Part shown: positions 53,950 through 63,247 of the stretch, one piece after another | Layout of the letters: every line of letters begins with the position of its first letter | Numbering within the stretch: the stretch's first letter is position 1 | Assembly: GCA_039621445.1 (NCBI GenBank) | Contig: CP154954.1 | Location: 62,292,898 to 62,356,897 of the forward strand | Reading direction: 5' to 3' | DNA length: 64,000 bases | Origin: Euglena gracilis | Lineage: Eukaryota > Euglenida > Euglenophyceae > Euglenales | Position numbers and translations under genes: made by a program | Notes under the pieces: generated by a model | Database searches by the model: none | What the model was told of the DNA's origin: nothing | Seen by the model: only the letters and a program-made list of their open reading frames with translations

Positions 53950-54335
53950 ATATGCAACTTGCATAATTTGCATTTTTTGCATAATCACGTTTTCCTGAAA
54001 TTTGTATTTCTTTGCAATTTTTTTTTCATTTTTTTGCATAAAATATTTTGCCCTGCAGAAAAATTTTGTAGTTGGTTGCCATATGGTTGGATTTTTTAGC
54101 ATTTTTTTGGGATTTTTTTTGTACAAAAATTTTGCCGTTGAAAAAATTTTTGCAGTTGGTTGCCAAAAAAAATTGGATTTTTGCATTTCTTTTGCATAAT
54201 ATATTTTGTTTTGGAATTTTTTTTGATTTCAGGCAGCAAAACTCTGTTATATTCTAGGTTTTTCTCAGGGGTTTCATGCAAGTTGCATTTCTTTGCATTT
54301 CTTTGCATTTTCTTTGCATTTTTTGACTTGCAAAA
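53950..54335 (+). repeat. T-rich TTTGCA-word repeat region
   Basis: Degenerate repetition of TTTTTGCA and TTTCTTTGCA, ending in CTTTGCATTTCTTTGCATTT near 54290. No gene is present. The Phe-rich frames are artefacts of T-richness. Confidence 0.7.
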
Positions 54336-55920
54336 TTTGAAGGGCCAAGTTGCATTCCCCCCCCCCCCTGCTGGACTACCCCCCTCCCCCCTTCCTGCCT
54401 CCTCACCTAATCCCCAGGACCTGGCGGCCCTCACCGTGTGGCGGGAGGCCGCGGCGCCGATCGCGGCGTGGGTGGAGTACTACGGAGGTGGGGTCCCCAC
54501 GGCCAGCCAGATACCAGCCAGACCTCTTCCTCCTCTTTTTCTCACCAGCTGCCAGCTAGACCTCCTCCTTCGCTTTTCTTCCAGCCACCAGCCACGGCTA
54601 GCCGCGGCTGGCCGTGGCTGTGGCGCCATCTCCTCTTTTGGCGCCTAAGCTTACTTGCCCCCGCCAGCGCCCCCCCCCCACTGCCGGAGCTGCCCCCGAG
54701 TCGGAAAAAAAAGGGGAAATAACCTATGCACTTGGCGGTAAGGGCAGTGTGGGACACAAATGGAAATCTACACGTCGATGGCAGAGCAGACGACTGTGAA
54801 AGCCCAATCAAGGACATCAAAATCTTTCCCTCGGAACGGCGCAGAAAATTTCCACTTTTTCACGCTAGGCTCAGTAAGCCTGTTCCACCCGGTTTTTTGA
54901 TCATACGTGGCCCGGTATCTTCATCGTTTGTCTTTTAAAACCCGGTTTTTTTTTAATGGTAGAGATAAAAATATTTCGTACTTTTTGTTGGTTGTCACAT
55001 ATGTTGCTATAAAATCAGCGGGTATCTGGTTTCGCTGAAAGGGAACTCTGGTCCAGTATGGAACGCCAAACCAGTTTCCTTCCTTTTCGTCTTACACGGT
55101 CTAACCAAACTGGCCACAAGTGGTTGCCCAATGCAGACACAAAAGTCAAAAGGTTTCCCCCATCTTTGGCAAAGAGTTGTGGTCCACACCTGTGCACAAG
55201 ATGTGCCAGGAAAATGGAGCCAAAATGTGACCAAGATGTGGCAGCAAAAAGGTTGCCCACCTGTGGCACCAAAGATGCGTGCACCAAAGTGGGCCAAAGT
55301 TGTGAAACAAACAGCAAATTGTGGGGATCAACTGGACCAAATGTTTCCCCAATCTGTGTACAAGGTGTGGCACCAAACTGGGGGGGGGGGGGTAAAGGTA
55401 ACAGATGCTGCAGATGCCTGGGCAGAAAAAATACTGTTTGAAGGAGCTTTTCCCAGGGCAAAGCAAAACACAGCCGAAACAAAACCCGCCAAAACTCGCA
55501 GCACAATAGAACCCACAAAACCACATCCCCCCAGACTGGTGGAACGGGGTTCGTGGTCAGGGGAAAATCAGGCAGGGAGTTTTCTGAGATCTCTTGCCTG
55601 CCCCCTTCTCACATAAAAGGGCAAAGCACAGAACCGGGGAAGAAAACAACATGCAATTGAATCTGCAAGTGACAATTAAATCTGAAGTGGGCCATGGGGG
55701 GACACAAGGCCAGAAGCAGAATGATGTTGATAGATGAACCTGGTGGGGACCACAGCTGCTGGTTGTGGACCAGGCGCCACCTGTAAAGCAGAAATATGAC
55801 CAGAGCAAAAACAAATATACCAAAGCTGCCACTTTGTCCAGGTCAAATGACTCCGTACTGAAGGTCTGACATTTTGTGCAGAAAACACCTTGACACAATA
55901 CCACCCGCTGAATTCCTCGG
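54336..55920. other. No recognisable gene
   Basis: Several 60-170-codon frames lie on both strands, none with a domain I recognise. The block 55070-55400 contains diverged internal repeats (GGTTTCCCCCATCTTTGGC / AAGGTTGCCCACCTGTGGC / ATGTTTCCCCAATCTGTG), suggesting an old tandem repeat of about 90-120 bp. Confidence 0.5.
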
Positions 55921-55925
55921 AGAAC

Positions 55926-55977
55926 GGTGGTGGGGCGAACCGAATCCACCGACCAGTGCCGCAGCCTACTGGATTTG
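55926..55977 (-). ncRNA. Conserved two-hairpin LINE 3'-terminal motif, copy 3
   Basis: GGTGGTGGGGCGAACCGAAT followed by CCACCGACCAGTGCCGCAGC and CTACTGGATTTG as written on the plus strand. It is the reverse complement of the block at 4534-4585. Confidence 0.7.
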
Positions 55978-56460
55978 AGGGTCCACAGGCGGTTGTGGTA
56001 ATTTACAGGTGGGGCAAAGTGCGGCGTGCAAAGTACGGCGCGAGGAAAATGGGCTAGGCCCACCTTCAATATGCTGCACGGGGAAAGGGAAGGGGCACAT
56101 GGCGGTCCTGGAGTTCGTGAGGAGGACGGTAAGGTGCAGGGCGGTGCGAGGCATGGAAGGGAGTGTGGCGGTGGGTCGTGGTTGTGTGTGTGTGTGTGGT
56201 TGTGGCAGTTTCCCGAACGATGTTGTTTTTGCCCAGCATTCACTCCCGGGGGTCCGTGAGGGGGTAACGGCGGGGTGGGGGATAGGCGCGATGGGCTGTG
56301 GGGAGAGGGGTAGGTTCGGGATACTCCCCTTCCCACGTAGGATTTTTTCCCGGGGACCGAAGGCCCTCCTTTTTGGGGAGTGGTTGGAGGGGGGAGTCCG
56401 GCTTGGCGTCCCTTCCGGCAGTGGGGAGGTTTTAGGAAAAGGCCTGGTTGCCCTCCCCTA
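55926..56460 (-). mobile_element. LINE E: solo LINE 3' UTR remnant
   Basis: On the minus strand, hairpin 1 (56072-56044, ATATTGAAGGTGGGCCTAGC...) is followed by the two-hairpin terminal motif at 55977-55926. The order and spacing are similar to LINE A's 3' UTR. A short TG repeat at 56186-56200 (CA on the minus strand) parallels LINE A's (CA)n. No ORF portion remains, so it is a severely 5'-truncated copy. The left boundary at 56460 is a guess. Confidence 0.65.
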
Positions 56461-57125
56461 AGCTTCAGATACCCCAGCACCAACACCTTTTGGGCTTGTA
56501 CTGCTCTCGTGCGCCAGCAGATAGCCAACCTTTTGTAATATTTTGCTTGCTCCGCCCTTGGAAGTTTTGAGTTTCTTCAACTTTTTGCACTTTCTTGGCT
56601 CCAGCGCCTTTCCTTGAAGTCGCTTGAAATTCCTTGAAAATTGATATAATTTTACCTTGGTCTTGATTCAGCACGCACAATCTTGAATTGAAACCATACG
56701 TAAAGAAGAGGGAGCCTGCAGTGAAAAACAGAACATTTACAGAGTGGTTTGCGCTATTTTGATGCTGAATTAACGCTGTCGTTCGCTATATACAACACCA
56801 GGCTGTAATAGTGGCAATGTAAGGTGCAGCGGCCGGTCCGCCAACTCTCCCCTTCCTCGGCCTTGCCTCCGGCTGCCGGGCCTGGCCGCTGCCTCTCTCG
56901 CCCCCCTGCCACAGGAGCCTGGCCGGGGCTCCCCGGTCCTTCGTTGCGCCGTTGCCTGGCGTGCCGGCTGCGGGCGGGTTCCTGTGGTCCGGGTGGGGGT
57001 GGACGCCAGCCAATCCCTGGCCGTGCTCCGCAGGCGTTCGGTGAGCGTCGCTGCTGACGTCGTCCGGCCTTGTGGGCTGGCTCCAGGAATTGGCTGGGCT
57101 CGGGCTTTGGCTCTCCTTGGCACTC
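56461..57125. other. No recognisable gene
   Basis: Mixed AT- then GC-rich sequence. Long frames are continuous with the adjacent minisatellite and are not credible as genes. Confidence 0.5.
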
Positions 57126-57775
57126 CTTGGTGGGTGGTCTTGTCTGGGTTCGGTTGCCCCCCCCCCCCTTTGGGGCTGGCGGTCCCCCTGGCCGATTTTT
57201 TTTTGCCGGCCCCCCTGGGCCGTGCGTCCCCCCCCCCGTGTGGTCTTGGGCGGCCCCCCCCTGGGCCGTTCTTCGGCGCCCCCCCCCCTCGCTGGGTTCT
57301 GGGCCGCCCCCCTGGGCCGCTTTTTCGGCGCCCCCTCCTCTGCAGGGGGGGGGCCTGGGCCACTTTTCGGCACCCCCACCCGGGGTCTGCGGCCCCCCCC
57401 TGGGCCGCTTTTCGGGCCCCCCCCGCCCGGGGTCTGGGCGGCCCACATGGGCCGCTTTTCGCCCCCCCCCCCTGGGGTCCTGGGCGGCCCCCTTGGCCGC
57501 TCTGTTTTGGCCCACCCCCCGGGGGTCTGGTCGGCCCCCCTGGGCCATTCTTCCCCCCCCCCCCCTGGGGTCTGGGCGGCCCCCCTGGGCCGCTTTTTCG
57601 CGCCCCCCCCCCCTGCGGTCTGGGCGGCCCCCCTGGGCCGCTTTTTTTCGCCCCCCCCCTTGGGGTCTAGGCGGCCCCCCTGGGACGCTTTTCGGCCCCC
57701 CCCCCCCCGGGGTCTGGGCGGCGCCCCTGGGCCGCTTTTCGGCGTCCCCCCCCCTGGGGTCCTGGCGAAAAAAAT
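57126..57775 (+). repeat. C-rich minisatellite, roughly 45-60-bp units
   Basis: Units of the form GGGGTCTGGGCGGCCCCCCT, GGGCCGCTTTTCGG and a C7-C12 run repeat about a dozen times with length variation in the C-runs. Because no stops arise, frames of 200-460 codons appear in several phases on both strands. Their mutual overlap shows they are artefacts. Confidence 0.9.
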
Positions 57776-57836
57776 AGACACTCAGAAACACCACCCGCGA
57801 GCGCGTGACACCGTTTTTGTAAAGAGCACAATTAAC

Positions 57837-57888
57837 GGTGGTTGGGCGAGCCGAATCCACCAACCAGTGGCACAGCCTACTGGATTTG
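57837..57888 (-). ncRNA. Conserved two-hairpin LINE 3'-terminal motif, copy 4
   Basis: Downstream of the LINE D ORF on the minus strand. Compensating-looking changes occur in the hairpin b arms (GGTTGGGCGAG on the plus strand against GGTGGGGCGAA elsewhere, with CCAACC opposite). Confidence 0.72.
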
Positions 57889-58200
57889 TCAGAGTTCGTG
57901 GGAGGGGAGCTATGTACAGATGGGCGAGGCCCATGGGCAGCATAGGTATAAGCGGTGGCGGAAGAGGGAGAGGAGAACGGTCGAGGGTGAGGGGGACTGC
58001 GTGTGCTCGAGGTGGTCAGGCGGGTGCCCGGCTGCCGGGTTGGTGAGGTGATCCGACGGCGCCCCAGTTTGTGCTGGCGCTCTCTCGGTGGCTCTCCTTC
58101 TGTGGCGGGTGCGTGCGGTTGGGTGGCCTTGTGGGCCACCTTTCGGCGTCTGTGGTGTTTGTGTTTCCTTGCTGTTGTTGTTGTAATTGTTATTGTTTGT

Positions 58201-58955
58201 TTAACGGAGCAGGTGCTTGGGCTGCAGGAGGTGGAAGACCTCTCGTAGCAGGGCGATGGCCACGTTCTGATAAATCTCTGCCTCCTTGATTTCTCGTTCG
58301 GCGCCCTGTTGCCAGGACGAGGCGCGTTTGGCCACTCGGCCTAGCGTCTTGGCTGTTTCGGGGCAGATGCCACCCCATGTCACCAGGGCGAACGGCGTGA
58401 AGCCCCACCCTGCTTGCTGGCAGGGGATGGTGTACTTCTGCTTCTTGGCCTCCTCCCTTCTCTTTAGGAAGGACCTCCGGCGCTCGCAGGTGGCATTCTG
58501 TTCTGTGGTGTGCCATCCGTGGCAGACGGTGACGTCCAGGGCCGTTGGCTTTCCCTCATACCAGCAGTCAAGTAGGAGGTCCGCCGGGCGGAGGTGACTG
58601 TCGCGGGCCGTCGGCAGGGAAACTTCCTTCTGTACCCGCTGTCCGCTGTTGGACATGGTTTGAAATGGCGCGTCCTGTTGTGGCAGGTTGTGGCGGGTTG
58701 CGAAGTTGTTCCTCCGGCAGCAGAGGAGGTGGTCGCCCTCCTTGTCCAGGGGTTGGCCGCTGCCTGTGCACGGCTGGCTGATATCCGTCAGCACCGGGAG
58801 GCCCAACCACAATTTTAGACCCAGGGTATAGTCTTCGCTGGAGAAGGTGGTATGAGAGTTGTTCGAGGGGCAGGCCGCCATCCAGCCGTGTCCGAAACCC
58901 GTGGCCTGTTCCAGCAGGCGGTTCTGGTGTGTGTGGCGGACAGCTTTTTTAAGAT
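58201..58955 (-). CDS. LINE D zinc finger and restriction-like endonuclease domain
   Basis: An open frame of about 250 codons, collinear with residues near 145 to the end of LINE A: NNSHTTFSSEDYTLGLKLWL, finger CTGSGQPLDKEGDHLLCC, endonuclease RPADLLLDCW and ALDVTVCHGW with both Asp residues, and a final LLQPKHLLR. The second Cys of the finger is Ser here (CTGC in LINE A), which would disable zinc binding at that site. There is no stop or frameshift otherwise. The ORF lacks the RT and cannot act alone. Confidence 0.85.
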
Positions 58956-59731
58956 CAATCTCCAGAAATCTCTGAATTAAAAATCTTTCGCACAGCAGGG
59001 GAACAAATCTTGAAGATCTTTGTCAATGCCCATGACCAAGTCCAAGCAAACTGATACACTGTTTGCCATAGGCTGCCACTGGAATACAGAATGAAACACA
59101 GAATTCCCAAATTAAGATTTTGGTCTGAACCTCTCTTTCTGGCAATGCCGGAAACTCCGGTGATACAGTGGGAAAATGCCAGTGGAAAAGCCCAAGTTGG
59201 CAGTAGGAGGCTGTCCAGCATTGCACATTACAGGTTGGCCCAGGCTAAAAGTTTGTCACCCCAAGTGTCATTGGACAAGGGCTGTCACAACACACTGAGC
59301 CGAGGACCCAACCACATACAAACTGATATGAGCTTTGTCCAGTACAAACGATCCTGTTGGGCCACGAAGGGGATTGACACTCAGATTGTGATCCGGTTGA
59401 CCCTCATTACATTGTCATTGGCAGACCACTGGCTGCAGCTGATGGCAGTACTTTGCACTGTACATTGCTGCAGATGTCTGTGAAGATTGCATGTCATTGT
59501 CATTGAAGTGGAGATGGTGATGAGCCGTGAGGCACGTAAAACAGAAACGAGCACCGGTGGAGCATCGAGATGAGCTGTGAGGCACGTACTGGAGAAGGAG
59601 ATGGTGGTCATTTGGTGCCTTGGACAGCCCAGTTGTTGGCATTGCCATGGGTTGTGGGTTAACCGATAAAACCCTCTCCCGTGAAGATTTGGCATTGATG
59701 TGATGCTGTCTGCTGGAGGTGTTCTGCGGCA
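58956..59731. other. No recognisable gene
   Basis: AT-balanced unique-looking sequence. A 20-bp near-repeat (GATGAGCCGTGAGGCACGTA / GATGAGCTGTGAGGCACGTA) lies at 59519 and 59570. Nothing else is visible. Confidence 0.5.
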
Positions 59732-60205
59732 TTAAATGTCACAGTTTGATTGTTTTCTCCGCCTTCGTCTTCTACCGAGACCTACACTGTGGGACTCTTG
59801 CAGCAGGAAACGTAGGCAGTGCTCAAACCTGTCCGGGGTCCCGAACAAAAGGCCATCGTCCAGGTACCTGCTGTTCCACATTAGCTGGCCGTCCCTGGTA
59901 ATCTGCTCCAGTAGGGGCTGTAGTGCCAAGGCAAACCCAATGGGGCCCAGAGGACAGCCCCGTTGTGTCCCCCGTTGTAAGAGGATGGACCGGGCGCCGC
60001 AGAAGAGGCGCACGGGTGTGCTGTAGGCAAACCTCAGGAAATTGAACAGGCTGGGGGTCCGTGTCTCTGCCTCCGTGAGGATTGCCCGCGGTCCACAGTG
60101 TTCAACGCGTTGGAGTAGTGCACCTGGAGAGATACCCAGGGCGATGTGTTCCCCAGCCGATTGACGAGGTGTTGCATGCCCAGGGCGACGGCTTAAGCCG
60201 CATTT
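59732..60205 (-). pseudogene. LINE F: reverse-transcriptase core fragment
   Basis: Minus-strand RT palm. The first frame carries ALGMQHLVNRLGNTSPWVSL and LQVHYSNALNTVDRG, the motif A position. LQLDFSNAFN of LINE B appears here as LQVHYSNALN, so the catalytic Asp is changed to His. After a frame change, SLFNFLRFAYSTPVRLFCGA, TQRGCPLGPIGFALALQPLL (motif B) and RYLDDGLLFGTPDRF (motif C, YLDD intact) follow. It belongs to the LINE B/C family. It ends without reaching the thumb. Confidence 0.8.
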
Positions 60206-60241
60206 CGTACCCCTATTTTGACTATTTGAATGTTCAACGCA

Positions 60242-60332
60242 GGTGGTGGGGCGAACCGAATCCACCGACCAGTGGCACAGCCTACTGGATTTGAAGAGTT
60301 CAGGGGAGTAAGGCTATGTACAGAGGCAACAG
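60242..60332 (-). ncRNA. Conserved two-hairpin LINE 3'-terminal motif, copy 5, with UTR stub
   Basis: The motif is at 60242-60293, and 60294-60332 continues with UTR sequence resembling LINE D's (GAACTCTTCAAATCCAGTAG on the minus strand). The rest of that LINE is cut off by the G3 LTR starting at 60333. Confidence 0.7.
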
Positions 60333-60645
60333 AGTGTACGTCTGATTCCCAATTCCCCTTTCCCAATTCCCAAAAGCCTTCGCTTTCGCCTGGCGCACCT
60401 ACTTGGGAACTGAAAATCAGAGTAACAGAAAACCCTTTTCCCACTTCCCAAGAAGCAAAGCACGGAGCAATGCAGGGAGGACGGACTGGATAACCAAGTC
60501 CGGTCGGATGGAAAGGAAGGAAAAGGTATAAAGAAGAATACCACCTGTGGAGAGAGAAGGGGCACCCATTAGGAGATCCTAATAGGATCTGCTTCCATCC
60601 TAACTTCCTCAACGGAAGGGGACAGAAGCATACGCCTGGTACACA
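60333..60645 (-). repeat. G3 3' LTR
   Basis: It starts TGTGTACCAGGCG and ends ACGTACACT on the minus strand, 313 bp, matching the G1 LTR with small differences (e.g. a GAAAACCC for GAAAATCCC change and one lost G). Confidence 0.92.
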
Positions 60646-60655
60646 TCCCCCTCCC
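60646..60655 (-). promoter_or_regulatory. G3 polypurine tract
   Basis: GGGAGGGGGA abuts the LTR, as in G1. Confidence 0.8.
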
Positions 60656-61471
60656 AGGGCTATGCCCGATTTCCCCTTTAGACCAGGCATTCTGGCCACA
60701 GGGATTTCGGACACAGACCTGGTCTGTGGGAGGTGCACCCTGGCGCATCCACAGGGGCCCTTTCCGTCGCACAGGGGTCCACTCAAAAAGGGGGGGGGCG
60801 GAAAGGAGGGGACACAAAAAGCCCAAAACGCGCAAAATGGTTTCACCTATTTTGCGGTGGCTTATGGGGTATAGTATATTATAGCCCACTGGGGAAAATG
60901 GGGCTGGCAGGTTTCCTTGCCAAGCAAACCCATCCACCCAGTTTGGGTGTGCCCAAGGCACTTGGGGTTGGGGTCCATGGGCATTCCAGGAAAACCCATG
61001 GGGAGGGTGTGGAAGGAGGGGGCCTCTGACCAGTCAAACCTGGGCAGGGCGCATGGCCAGTCAAACCTGACCACGCAAAAGGAAAGTCCTACTCTACAAA
61101 ACCAACTGCCGGCGACAGCATTTGCCCCGGGGGGAAAGTAGAGAGGAGTGGGGGGTTGGCTTAGGCCAGAAAAGATGTGCTGTCTGGCAGCCTTAAGGCC
61201 TCAAACGGCCGAAAAGAAAAGAGAGGGAAAGGAAAAGAGGCCGTCGGCCCTGTGCGCTGCGTGTCGCACCCCCGCGAGAGGGGAGAGGGGAGAGGGGTGT
61301 GCATGCATGCGCACGGAATCCTGCACATGGCAGCATCCCGGTGGGAACTTACTAGCGGCGAATACCGCAAAGGGTCTTCGAAGGGGCTGTTCGGGCGAAT
61401 ACCCAAACAGGGTGTCAGGCGAATACCTGACGAGGGTGCTGAAAGACGCCGCATTGGCGCTGACAGACACC
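60656..61471 (-). other. G3 3' untranslated region
   Basis: Matches 13265-14075 of G1, with scattered substitutions and homopolymer indels. Non-coding. Confidence 0.75.
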
Positions 61472-63247
61472 TCACCTGCCTTTATCGGCTGGACGTTCGC
61501 GGGCCTCACGCCAGTAGTCGTGTTGGGGGTCCCCTAATGGGTCCTCAACCAACTCCAGTTGGCGTGGGGAACGCGGCGGAGCTGATTCACTCCGGATAGT
61601 GTTGAGCTCCGGATCGTTGACATCAAAGGAAGGGGTCTCCCAGTCCTTGATCCAATTATCCGGCAGCTTCTCCCTGGTACGTTCAGCGTGATGCTGAAGA
61701 TACCGTTGGAGTTGCTCACAGAAAATTCTGGGCAGCATCACCGGCCAGATGATGTAATTCATCCGGGGGTGATTCGCAGGCACCTGCGGGGGCATCCCTG
61801 GGGTCTGCTTGAAGTTGATGTCATACATCCACCTCGCTGTCCGAGCTCTTGCGGTATGGGGCCGTAATACAGCCGCCAACCAACCTCTGAAGTCCACCAA
61901 ATCGTGTTCTTCAGGAGGCCACAGTGGCAAGGCGTATCCGCCATGCTGACGCTTGGAGAACAGGGGGTAAACTTGTGTCTCCCAGTCGCCATCAGTCCAG
62001 AGGTAAGGCATTCTTACCTTGGCGTGTTCCTCGACGGCGAGGCGCATTGCCCCAGCGTCGATCTGGAACTCACGGGCCATTCCCGTGTGGCGGTAGCTTT
62101 CTACCTTTCGGAAGTCGGAGTGCTTCAGGCGGCCTTCCACCTGCTTGTACTCCTTCTTCCACTTCTCCAGTGTCTCCCAGTGCTGGGGGACAATGGTGGT
62201 GACTGCTCCATCGGCAGTCTGCACGAACTTGCCTCCTATACAGTTGATGCACAAGGCAGGGATATCCCTGTCGTGAGCATTCTCACTGTAGGAGTAGTTC
62301 AAGCTGTGCCTCCAGGCATTCAGGCACTCGCCACATACGAGCGCCACACAGTTCGGCACATATGCCCTGTGATGGAACCACGAGGATTGCACCTGCCGCT
62401 TGCACACATGCACAAGCGGTTGGTTATGCCGCACATGGTGGCATACGGTGCACGTCCAGGCAAAGGACGTGCCGTGCTGGAAATCCAACACGCAGTCCTC
62501 ACCGAAGTACTGTGCCAGTACTCTGGGTGAGCGCCTGTTCCAGAATGTCCAGGTATGTTCCGGGGCATAGTGGAAAGGTTCTCCTCGGACGAAGAGGGGC
62601 TGAATCCATCGATTCAGTGACCCTTTCTGGTGCCTAATAGCAGCCAGTTTCTTCGTCCTCTCTTCCACGGTGCCTAGTCTGGTCAGGATATCCTGGGTCC
62701 AGAGCTGGGCATCCGCAGACACAGGAGGTGAAGCAGGTTCATCCTGCTCCTCATCCGTCGATCCGGCGGAAGACTGGGCCTGTCGACCACGAGCCTTACC
62801 TTTCGGTTTGCTCTGGCCGTACCCGGACGATGCAACGGCCGAATAGTCGTGCATTGTCGTAGGGCCTTTCGCCTGTCCGCCAGTCTGACATCCAGCGCCA
62901 CCTTTCGGTGGTGGTTTCCCATCACCGCCTTTGGAAGGGGGCTTACAGGGTGCAGCACCCGGTTTGCCTCCTTTCGGCTTCGCACTCCCGGAATCAGGAG
63001 GTGACGCCTGCGGCTTACTCCTGGTATCAGGAGCCGATGGTGCCGGAGTAGACGTTTGCCGTCTGGGCGAAGCGGGCATACTGACCGCTGGGTCGCGCAT
63101 GACGCTCCGAGGGGTCGGCAAACGTTCCTGGGGTTGTTCAGCCGGCCGTCGCCGAGCAGGTTCATCCTGTCCGACGAGGCGTGGCACTGTGGTCGTCACC
63201 GGAATCGGTGCTTCCACGGGCGCTGGCACTCCCAGAAACTCTGCCAT
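61472..63247 (-). CDS. G3 ORF-X C-terminal half, open frame of about 590 codons
   Basis: The best-preserved copy of the unrecognised protein. In order: Pro-rich part with PKPKGGKPGAAPCKPPSKGG; then RTKKLAAIRHQKGSLNRWIQ; then the Cys/His region FAWTCTVCHHVRHNQPLVHV + C, VPNCVALVCGECLNAW and LCINCIGGKF; then WKKEYKQVEGRLKHSDFRKV and PLWPPEEHDLVDFRGWLAAV; ending ADKGR. G1 has the same protein broken by four shifts, and the 12-bp in-frame absence in G1 removes APEH. Three or four CxxC pairs with spaced His suggest one or two zinc sites. The frame continues upstream across an 8-bp loss near 63256, where G1 has the extra bases, into 63196-63771. Confidence 0.75.
   Translation of the reverse strand: MAEFLGVPAPVEAPIPVTTTVPRLVGQDEPARRRPAEQPQERLPTPRSVMRDPAVSMPASPRRQTSTPAPSAPDTRSKPQASPPDSGSAKPKGGKPGAAPCKPPSKGGDGKPPPKGGAGCQTGGQAKGPTTMHDYSAVASSGYGQSKPKGKARGRQAQSSAGSTDEEQDEPASPPVSADAQLWTQDILTRLGTVEERTKKLAAIRHQKGSLNRWIQPLFVRGEPFHYAPEHTWTFWNRRSPRVLAQYFGEDCVLDFQHGTSFAWTCTVCHHVRHNQPLVHVCKRQVQSSWFHHRAYVPNCVALVCGECLNAWRHSLNYSYSENAHDRDIPALCINCIGGKFVQTADGAVTTIVPQHWETLEKWKKEYKQVEGRLKHSDFRKVESYRHTGMAREFQIDAGAMRLAVEEHAKVRMPYLWTDGDWETQVYPLFSKRQHGGYALPLWPPEEHDLVDFRGWLAAVLRPHTARARTARWMYDINFKQTPGMPPQVPANHPRMNYIIWPVMLPRIFCEQLQRYLQHHAERTREKLPDNWIKDWETPSFDVNDPELNTIRSESAPPRSPRQLELVEDPLGDPQHDYWREARERPADKGR

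Larger units (their letters stand above)
57837..58955 (-). mobile_element. LINE D: 5'-truncated RLE LINE tail with 3' UTR
   Basis: It holds the endonuclease-end ORF (58955-58201), then a 3' UTR with a GATGGGCGAGGCCCAT hairpin (57919-57934) and the two-hairpin motif. Similarity to LINE A starts abruptly near 58955. Closest in sequence to LINE A. Confidence 0.85.

Noticed and set aside
56754-58139. 461-codon minus ORF and overlapping plus ORFs of 200-320 codons
   Set aside because: They are translations of the C-rich minisatellite plus LINE 3' UTR in several frames at once, with no domain and near-pure Gly/Pro/Arg/Ala composition.
59091-59483. 130-codon plus ORF and overlapping minus ORFs
   Set aside because: No recognisable domain or splice-supported extension. 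It is in a stretch with frames of similar length on both strands.
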